The translations under genes were made by a program, and so were the position numbers. The notes under the pieces are model-generated. The model was not told the origin of the DNA, searched no databases, and worked only from the letters and a program-made list of their open reading frames with translations. Shown in pieces: positions 58,567-64,000 of a DNA stretch of 64,000 nt (positions are counted from its first letter, which is position 1; the number at the start of each line of letters is the position of its first letter). This DNA is from Streptomyces sp. 15-116A (GTDB lineage Bacteria; Actinomycetota; Actinomycetes; Streptomycetales; Streptomycetaceae): NCBI RefSeq assembly GCF_025290915.1, contig NZ_JAOCQE010000002.1, positions 1 to 64,000 on the forward strand, read 5' to 3'.

Positions 58567-59496
58567 TCAAAAGAGCGCGGACTGTACGGCGGCGGGCGGT
58601 GAGGAGAACTGTGCGCCGAGGACGATGCGCCGACCCTTGAGGGTGCCGAGGTCGAGCAGGTAGGGCAGTTGTTCACCGTCGCCGTCGAGGGTGGCGAGGA
58701 CCTGGGAGCCGAGGCAGGAGAGCACCGTCAGCCCGTGCTCACCGGAGCGTGGGTCGTGCGGGTACAAGGCGCGCCCGGTCTCCGGCGTCCGCAGCAGGTC
58801 GCCTTCGCTGGGCGGCGTCCACGGCTCCGGTGTGGCCGGGACGTTCAGGCCGCTCAGGGCCTCGGTGGCGCGGTCGAGGTGCCGCTGGTGCGCGGCACCG
58901 GCCGGGGCGAGGTCGCGCAGCTCGGCCAGGGCCGTCAGCTTGGCCGCGGCTCGCACGGTCTGCGTCAGGCCGAGGTGGCGGGTAAGGGCATCCTCCAGGA
59001 ACCGCACGGCGCGGCCGTCAGCACTCCGGGCGAGGTAGGTAGCGATCAGGGCACCCTGTTCGTCGAGGCGGGAGCGCTTACGGGGTTCGGCCGCGGTGCC
59101 GATCTTGGTGGTGCCGTCGGCGAACGTCGCCAGGTACAGCCAGTGCGGCTGGGCCATGTACGCCGCCAGGGCGTCGGGAACATGCCCGCCGGAGTGGAAC
59201 CGGTGGGCGAAGCGGAAGTCGTCCCGCCCGGCGCAGGCCGGGCACTGTCCGCCGGCCTCGGCCGGGGCCCGGTCAGGGCAGGCGACCGCCTCGACGCGGA
59301 CGCGGTCGGCGAACCGGTACCGGCCGGTGCACCACCGGCCGGTACCGCTCACCTGGTAACTCAGGCGCCTGCCCATGACCGGGGCGTAGACGAGTGGTCC
59401 GCCGGTCACGGGGGCGAGCAGAAGACGGGGGTCTGCGCTCGCCCAGGTGATGCCGTGACAGACGTATGTCCCGCTGGCGGGCAGGGCCTGGTCCAT
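58567..59496 (-). CDS. DUF2797-like protein (possible GIY-YIG-related)
   Basis: The 309-residue protein has a zinc-type Cys cluster (CPDRAP then CPACAGRDDFRFAHRFH, about 72-100). A central WLYLATFADGTTKIGTA and LDEQGALIATYLARSADG follow, resembling the core of DUF2797 proteins, which have a distant GIY-YIG-like look. Function is unknown; GIY-YIG relatives bind or cut nucleic acids. It lies in the queD operon between the kinase-like and methyltransferase genes, 36 bases after the former. It could act on a nucleic acid carrying the modified base. Confidence 0.6.
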   Translation of the reverse strand: MDQALPASGTYVCHGITWASADPRLLLAPVTGGPLVYAPVMGRRLSYQVSGTGRWCTGRYRFADRVRVEAVACPDRAPAEAGGQCPACAGRDDFRFAHRFHSGGHVPDALAAYMAQPHWLYLATFADGTTKIGTAAEPRKRSRLDEQGALIATYLARSADGRAVRFLEDALTRHLGLTQTVRAAAKLTALAELRDLAPAGAAHQRHLDRATEALSGLNVPATPEPWTPPSEGDLLRTPETGRALYPHDPRSGEHGLTVLSCLGSQVLATLDGDGEQLPYLLDLGTLKGRRIVLGAQFSSPPAAVQSALF

Positions 59497-59532
59497 GGTG
59501 CGTTCCTTGTCGATCGGGGAGGGAGGGCCGGT

Positions 59533-60225
59533 TTAGACGGTCAGGCGCAGACGGTCGGCCAGGGCAGCGGCGGCGGCCTTGAAGACCTGGTCTCGGTCCA
59601 ACTGGGCGACGTCCAGCGTCAGCCAGGCGCCGCGCTCCGCCTGTTCGCGCATCTGGTCCAGGACGGTGTCCTGGTAGCGGATGAAGTCCTCGTCACCGCC
59701 GCCGGCGTGGCCGGCCTCCAAGGAAGTGAACGAGCCTTTGCGGACGAGAGCCTCGCGGGCACCGATGTTCAGGAAGAACACCAGGTCCGGCTTTGTGAGA
59801 TGCGCGAAGACCTGCTCGCACAGGCGGGGGGAGACCTCGGGGTTGACCGCGTACCGAGCGAGGATCTTGTGGTGCGCGTTGTCGAGGATCACGTGGGTTC
59901 CCGCGGCGAGGGCCGGCTGGATGACGAGCCGGTCCTGCAGGGTGTACCAGGAGGCCAGGGCAAGCAGCCAGTAGTGGTCGCCGCATGCCTGGGCGACGCC
60001 GGCGTCGCGCCGGTAGACCAGCTCGTTGAGGCGGTCGAGGTAGGCGGACAGCTCCGGGTCCCGGCGGACGTCGGTGCTGTGCTTGCCGATGAGGACTGCC
60101 GTGTGGCCGGCGTCGTTGAGGGCCTGGTGCAGGCGGGCGGCGAGGGTGGACTTGCCGGCCCCGTCACCACCGACGAAGGTGATCAGCTTCCCGGCTGCGG
60201 TGGTGGTCGGCGCGTTCGCCGTCAT
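59533..60225 (-). CDS. Thymidylate-kinase-like (deoxy)nucleotide kinase
   Basis: The 230-residue protein has the P-loop FVGGDGAGKSTLAARL (GGDGAGKST at residues 19-27), a second strand ending in LDN, and the DLVFFLNIGAREALVR region that matches the dTMP-kinase substrate/LID area (LxLxxxPExAxxR). The Glu/Arg details differ from housekeeping Tmk, so specificity is probably changed. It overlaps the nucleoside-phosphorylase-like gene by 4 bases. It is placed to phosphorylate a nonstandard nucleoside or nucleotide produced by the previous steps. Confidence 0.75.
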   Translation of the reverse strand: MTANAPTTTAAGKLITFVGGDGAGKSTLAARLHQALNDAGHTAVLIGKHSTDVRRDPELSAYLDRLNELVYRRDAGVAQACGDHYWLLALASWYTLQDRLVIQPALAAGTHVILDNAHHKILARYAVNPEVSPRLCEQVFAHLTKPDLVFFLNIGAREALVRKGSFTSLEAGHAGGGDEDFIRYQDTVLDQMREQAERGAWLTLDVAQLDRDQVFKAAAAALADRLRLTV

Positions 60226-61301
60226 CGGGATTCTCCCAGGGGGTGGGTCGGGCTGGCGGTCAGGCGGCCGGTGATGATGGTGCGGATGCGGTCCACCAGG
60301 ACGGCGCGCTGGCGCAGGACGTCGCTGTGCCGCTCATTGGACAGGTCGGCGGGATAGTGGGTGGCGAGGTTGTTGGAAATGACGTGGAGGTAACCGAATC
60401 TGATCCCCGCCTGGCGCGCCGCCGCCCCCATGGGGCCGATCTCCGGGTCGACGAAGGCGTACGAGGCGGTGTGCTGGGCCAGCCAGTCGCGGTTCTCCAG
60501 CAGGATCGACGGGGAGGACACGTGCAGGCCGCTGCGCACCCCATCGTGGGCGGCGGCGTAGTCGCCGAAGAAGTCGTCCCAGCTCACCAGCGCCCCGCGT
60601 ACCAGGCTGGTGTTGCCGGTCGCCAGCCAGGCGTTCGGTTCGACGCCGGGGGTCAGCGAGCCGACCTTGCCGACGTAGACGACATCGCCTGCGCCGAGTT
60701 CGGCAAGGCGCGCGACGACCCGTCCGGCCACGTCTCCCCAGATGCTGTGGAGGAACCCGAGGTAGACCACGCGACGGTCGGCGACGTCGAGGCGCTGCCA
60801 CGCGTAGCCGGGTCCGCGGGTCCACACTCCATTCTCGGGAGCAAGGTACTGAAGGCCCCAGCCGACGATCACCAGATCGCCTTCCAGTTCCAGGTCGAGC
60901 GTGTCGAGCGCCGCTCGGCACTCCTCCTGCTCGGGCGGCTGATAGGTGACGGTATCGGCGGGGCGGCCGGTCATGGCCAGGTACGTGGCGATTATCAGGG
61001 CGTAGTGCTGGACGTAGTCGGCTCCGGGGAACGCCTTGACGACGAGGTCACGGCCGTGGATCTCTGCGGTGGGCCGTTCGATGTTGAACAGTTTCCCTGT
61101 CTTCTCGTACCGGGAGACCACCGCCTTGCGGTCGTAGCCGCCGATGACGCGGATGCTGTCCCAGTCCTGGTCCTGGATGAGGTGGTGGACCTTGATCTCC
61201 AGGTAGCGCAGCAGCCTCGCGTGGGTCATGGTGTGCCCGGCTGGCTCGATCGGGGCGGCGCGTAGGAGTCCGGGGGTCCGGTCGGCGAGTAAGGGCGTCA
61301 T
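60222..61301 (-). CDS. Nucleoside-phosphorylase-like protein
   Basis: ATG 61299-61301 overlaps the stop of the TGT-like gene, giving 359 residues. The C-terminal half resembles the PNP/UDP-phosphorylase fold: VYVGKVGSLTPGV (209-220) recalls the phosphate/base loop, and FVDPEIGPMGAAARQAGIRF with YLHVISNN (about 283-311) recalls the substrate-binding and closing strands. The first 130 residues are extra. Such enzymes exchange a base and (deoxy)ribose phosphate. Between a transglycosylase and a nucleotide kinase, it would be positioned to make or break the N-glycosidic bond of a 7-deazaguanine-type nucleoside. Confidence 0.55.
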   Translation of the reverse strand: MTPLLADRTPGLLRAAPIEPAGHTMTHARLLRYLEIKVHHLIQDQDWDSIRVIGGYDRKAVVSRYEKTGKLFNIERPTAEIHGRDLVVKAFPGADYVQHYALIIATYLAMTGRPADTVTYQPPEQEECRAALDTLDLELEGDLVIVGWGLQYLAPENGVWTRGPGYAWQRLDVADRRVVYLGFLHSIWGDVAGRVVARLAELGAGDVVYVGKVGSLTPGVEPNAWLATGNTSLVRGALVSWDDFFGDYAAAHDGVRSGLHVSSPSILLENRDWLAQHTASYAFVDPEIGPMGAAARQAGIRFGYLHVISNNLATHYPADLSNERHSDVLRQRAVLVDRIRTIITGRLTASPTHPLGESR

Positions 61302-62125
61302 CGGTGCTCCTCGGCGATCGTCACGGTGCTGCCGGCCGCCGCGCGAACGACGGAGATGTTCTTCCGGATGAGGTCGAACCGGTCTTCGGGGATCGGGCCG
61401 AGCTTCTCGATGCGGGGCGTGGAGGGCTTCTCGTACGGCCCTTCGGGCAGCAGGGCGACGCCCATCGCGCCGAGGATGACCGGGGCTGCGCCGTCCACGG
61501 AGGAGATCCACTCGTGCTCGCGCTGCTCGATCAGCTCCAGGTGCCCGGTCCGGCCCAGACCGAGCAGCCGGTAGATGAGCAGATCGTCGACCAAGCCGCG
61601 ATCCTGCAGGTAGGCGGTCGCCAACCAGCGGGTGCGGCACAGTTGCTCGTCGGGATCCGGTCGACGCGAGGCCGGCAGGGCGATGGCCCCGGCCCAGCCG
61701 CTGGTCACGAAGGCGTCGTAGGTGCGCAGCCACTCGTCGTCGTCCGCGGCGTGCAGGACCGCGCACAGCCGGAATGCGTCGCCGGACAGCTTCCGGATCT
61801 CTCGCGCGGCCTTCTCGCTCGCCTTCAAGGTCGCGGCCCCGTCCCGCATGACGTCCGGCAGGATGATCTCCCTGGCGGACACCGCCAGCGCGGCTTCGAC
61901 GAGGCTTTCCGCCGGCAGGGCGTAGCCGAGGTCGAAGAGCCCGTTGTCGACGATGATCTCGGCGCCGCGCTCGGCCTCGCGAGCGAAGAAGGCCCGGTAG
62001 CACTCGTCGGACAGCACGTGCTGGGCGGCCACGTGGTGGACGCGGGCCGGCTCCTGGGCGACGAAGTTCTTCAGGTAGGCAGGCGGAGCGATGACGGAGA
62101 AGTCGATGCCCGCCGTGGTGATCAC
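61298..62125 (-). CDS. TGT/DpdA-like transglycosylase homologue
   Basis: From the GTG at 62123-62125 (overlapping the folE stop) the 275-residue protein has IIVDNGLFDLG (Asp60), comparable to the DSGGFQ catalytic loop of tRNA-guanine transglycosylase. IILPDVMRDGAATLKA (Asp91) resembles the PDV motif of DpdA-type enzymes, which insert preQ0 into DNA. The zinc cysteines of housekeeping TGT are absent, as in DpdA proteins. Directly following folE, it suggests the 7-deazaguanine base is placed into DNA, RNA or a small molecule. The acceptor is unknown. Confidence 0.65.
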   Translation of the reverse strand: MITTAGIDFSVIAPPAYLKNFVAQEPARVHHVAAQHVLSDECYRAFFAREAERGAEIIVDNGLFDLGYALPAESLVEAALAVSAREIILPDVMRDGAATLKASEKAAREIRKLSGDAFRLCAVLHAADDDEWLRTYDAFVTSGWAGAIALPASRRPDPDEQLCRTRWLATAYLQDRGLVDDLLIYRLLGLGRTGHLELIEQREHEWISSVDGAAPVILGAMGVALLPEGPYEKPSTPRIEKLGPIPEDRFDLIRKNISVVRAAAGSTVTIAEEHR

Positions 62126-62751
62126 GACGCCCCCCACAGGCCGGTGGTGAGGGTGAGGAACTGCTGGGAAAGGACGGGGTCGGTGCCGAAGCGCCCGCCC
62201 GAGTGCACCGTGGTGGTGCGAGCCTCCTCCATCCGTACGCCCCGCATGCTCATGCACAGGTGCACGCCGCGCACGGCGACGGCGATGTCCTCGTGTCCGA
62301 TCACGCCGTTGAGGTATTCGGCGACCTGGCGGGTGAAGCGTTCCTGGACCTGCAGTCGGCCGGCGAAGTGCTGGGCGATCCGCCCGAACTTCGACAGGCC
62401 CACCACCTCGCCATCCGGCACGTATCCAGCAGTGACCTGCAAGTTCATGGGCAGCATGTGGTGCTCGCAGAGCGACCACACGCTCATGCCGCCCACGATG
62501 ACCAGCTGACCACCCAGCTGGGACTCGGTGAAGCAGGTGGCCGTTTCGGCGCCGTCCGGGGACAGGAAGGCTCTCCACCAGGCCGCGACGCGGTCCGGGG
62601 TGCCGGTCAGCCCCTCGCGGGCGGGGTTCTCGCCCAGCTCGACCAAGAGCTGGTGGATCAGGCCGGCGACCCGGCCGGTGTCGATGACCGTAGCGGGCCC
62701 GGCGACGGCAGCCGTCGGCGCCGCCGCAGGGCTGGCGATAGAGGTCGTCAT
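62122..62751 (-). CDS. folE: GTP cyclohydrolase I
   Basis: The 209-residue enzyme shows the complete GCH-I set: zinc ligands Cys95 and His98 in SLCEHHMLPM and Cys166 in VHLCMSMRGVR, plus GLSKFGRIAQHFAGRLQVQERFTRQVA. It converts GTP to dihydroneopterin triphosphate, the first step of both folate and 7-deazaguanine synthesis. Together with queE and queD upstream it is committed to the latter and is probably a second copy besides the chromosomal folE. It starts 46 bases after queE. Confidence 0.95.
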   Translation of the reverse strand: MTTSIASPAAAPTAAVAGPATVIDTGRVAGLIHQLLVELGENPAREGLTGTPDRVAAWWRAFLSPDGAETATCFTESQLGGQLVIVGGMSVWSLCEHHMLPMNLQVTAGYVPDGEVVGLSKFGRIAQHFAGRLQVQERFTRQVAEYLNGVIGHEDIAVAVRGVHLCMSMRGVRMEEARTTTVHSGGRFGTDPVLSQQFLTLTTGLWGAS

Positions 62752-62797
62752 GGGCGTCTCTCGTTTCCGGGGACTGGGGAACGGATGGGGCGTGCGG

Positions 62798-63541
62798 TCA
62801 GCGGCCTCGGGCGTCCGCGAAGGCCAACACGTGAAGGCGGGTGGTGAAGTGCCAGTGCCGGGCCGCGACCCCGTCCGCGAGGACCCGGGTAGTCGCGGTG
62901 ATCACCTCGGGGGTGGTGCCCTCCGGCATCACCCACACCGGCGTGAGCCGGTGGGCGTCGGCCAGCTCGGCGATCCGGTCGAGGTCGTCCACCGTGGAAG
63001 CGACGAACTTGAACGCCGCCCGCCCGGAGGCCACAAACGCCTCCAGCGCAGCTGGCACGATGCTCTTGGTCTCCTTCACGCCGAAGCTGGCAAGCTTGGG
63101 CGAGACGTTGAACCGGACCCCGTCGGCCGCCAGCTCGGGAGTGGGCGCGATAGTGCCGTTCGTCTCGAACTCGATCCGCTTGCCGACTGCTATCAGTCCC
63201 CGGATGAGAGGCACCAGTCGCGCCTGCTGAATCAACGGCTCGCCGCCGGTGATCACGACCAGCTCGACCGGTGAAGACGTGGCCCAGGCCACCAGGCCCG
63301 CGACGGATTGCCTCGTCGACTCCTCGTGCGGGTCGAACCGAGACCAGTCCCAGGTGTACTTCGTGTCGCATCTCGTGCAAGTGAGGTTGCACCGGGACAG
63401 GCGGATGAACAGGGCCGGGTGTCCGCAGCTTGGGCCCTCGCCCTGAAACGTCGGCACCTCGGTACCGAAGCACTCCGCGACGATCAGGGATTCGCCTTCG
63501 TCAGCTTCCGGTTCGAGATTGAGCGGCTTGGTTGTGGTCAT
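62798..63541 (-). CDS. queE: 7-carboxy-7-deazaguanine synthase QueE
   Basis: The 247-residue radical SAM enzyme has the iron-sulfur motif CNLTCTRC (Cys51, Cys55, Cys58), the QueE-type N-terminus EVPTFQGEGPSCGHPALFIR and the SAM-contact stretch VVITGGEPLIQ. It turns 6-carboxy-tetrahydropterin into 7-carboxy-7-deazaguanine, the ring contraction that creates the 7-deazapurine. Its ATG overlaps the queD stop, so the two are coupled. Confidence 0.95.
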   Translation of the reverse strand: MTTTKPLNLEPEADEGESLIVAECFGTEVPTFQGEGPSCGHPALFIRLSRCNLTCTRCDTKYTWDWSRFDPHEESTRQSVAGLVAWATSSPVELVVITGGEPLIQQARLVPLIRGLIAVGKRIEFETNGTIAPTPELAADGVRFNVSPKLASFGVKETKSIVPAALEAFVASGRAAFKFVASTVDDLDRIAELADAHRLTPVWVMPEGTTPEVITATTRVLADGVAARHWHFTTRLHVLAFADARGR

Positions 63542-63948
63542 TGGCCCACCACATCGAAGCGGGCCCAGCTGCTTGCGGTCTCGCGGACTAGGACGGCGAC
63601 AAGGCGGCCGGGGATCTCCGACTGGAGGTTCTGAACGAACCAGCCGGCCAGGAACTGGGCCAGGCGCTCCGAGGTGGGCTCGAAGGGCAGGATCTCGTGC
63701 AGGTTGTGGTGGTCGAGCTCGGTGTCCAGGAACGACTTGAACGGGGCGAGCGCACCGAAGTCCGTTACAAAGCCGGGATCCTCCAGCGCGGATGCAGTGA
63801 GGATGACCTCAACCTCGTAGCTGTGCCCGTGCTGGCGGGAGCACTTGTGCTCATGCGGCAGCCGGGGAAGCCGATGGCCAGCCTCGAAGCCGAACTTCTT
63901 ACCGATGGTGAAATTGCCGGGCGGTAGTGGAACAGCAGTGAAGCCCAT
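63538..63948 (-). CDS. queD: 6-carboxy-tetrahydropterin synthase QueD
   Basis: The 136-residue protein has zinc ligands His25 (FEAGHRLP) and His40/His42 (QHGHSYEV), the catalytic Cys36 (HKCSRQ), the DHHNL motif (Asp79-His80) and Glu123 near the C-terminus (ETASSW). It converts dihydroneopterin triphosphate to 6-carboxy-tetrahydropterin. It is the first gene of the visible operon, with TCGGAGA about six bases before its ATG. queC (preQ0 synthase) is not in the window and may lie just upstream of 64000. Confidence 0.95.
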   Translation of the reverse strand: MGFTAVPLPPGNFTIGKKFGFEAGHRLPRLPHEHKCSRQHGHSYEVEVILTASALEDPGFVTDFGALAPFKSFLDTELDHHNLHEILPFEPTSERLAQFLAGWFVQNLQSEIPGRLVAVLVRETASSWARFDVVGQ

Positions 63949-64000
63949 TCGTTTTCTCCGAGAGGTGAGGGTGTGGCTGATTCGGGCGGGGTGGGGTAGC

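Noticed and set aside
1..64000. tRNA, rRNA or CRISPR arrays
   Set aside because: No cloverleaf-like or rRNA-like sequence and no regularly spaced repeat-spacer array was noticed on either strand; the iterons at 843-992 lack spacers of array type.

Overview
The window looks like high-GC actinobacterial DNA, most likely Streptomyces. Coding frames have strongly GC-biased third positions, GTG starts and ATGA/GTGA gene overlaps are common, and the gene families are typical of that genus. A helix-turn-helix protein at the left edge carries iteron-like repeats inside its own gene, which suggests a plasmid or integrated-plasmid replication region.

Layout. 1-1.4 kb: plasmid-type replication locus. 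2.2-5.9 kb (+): XRE regulator, ImmA/IrrE-like protein, MAB_1171c-type membrane protein and amidase. 5.9-18.16 kb and 49.69-63.95 kb (almost all on the minus strand): two pieces of one larger cluster. 18.16-49.70 kb: a mobile element of about 31.5 kb. The element interrupts an MFS exporter gene. The N-terminal half is at 49.68-50.47 kb and the C-terminal half at 17.54-18.16 kb. Joining them at the shared 7-bp core AGCAGGT restores one uninterrupted reading frame, so both ends are fixed to the base.

Mobile element. Its right end carries three overlapping tyrosine recombinases plus a TnpC-like accessory gene (Tn554-like or recombinase-in-trio type). Cargo: an MMPL transporter with an AraC regulator; a PLP enzyme with an MFS transporter; a cytochrome c / extracytoplasmic thiol-redox set (CcsB, ResB, SCO1, CcdA, TlpA-like, VKOR, DsbA-like); lspA with decayed lspA and lnt fragments; CadC-like and CmtR-like metal sensors with a P1B-type ATPase; a DHA2 MFS pump; a methyltransferase; a CDF transporter; and several unknowns. 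A shared inverted repeat (CATCG-N8-CGATG) lies in front of at least three cargo transcription units.

Interrupted cluster. With the element removed, a long minus-strand cluster remains. Its upstream part holds queD, queE and folE (the start of preQ0/7-deazaguanine synthesis), a TGT/DpdA-like protein, a nucleoside-phosphorylase-like protein, a thymidylate-kinase-like protein, a DUF2797-like protein, a methyltransferase and Nudix hydrolases. The middle holds a CYTH-domain protein, a run of very short overlapping genes, a Nudix, an AlkA-type glycosylase, an ABC exporter and the split MFS exporter. The downstream part holds a Nudix, a PCMT-like methyltransferase, a HIT protein, a methyltransferase, a Nudix-APH fusion, a methyltransferase-Nudix-PCMT triple fusion, a tandem Nudix and an ASCH-Nudix. 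Two of the short genes, in different operons, encode 47-residue peptides that align without gaps and share an AFE motif and a C-terminal RPDTR[Y/W]xA. The best inference is an undescribed export-linked peptide and/or modified-nucleotide pathway. Its product is unknown.
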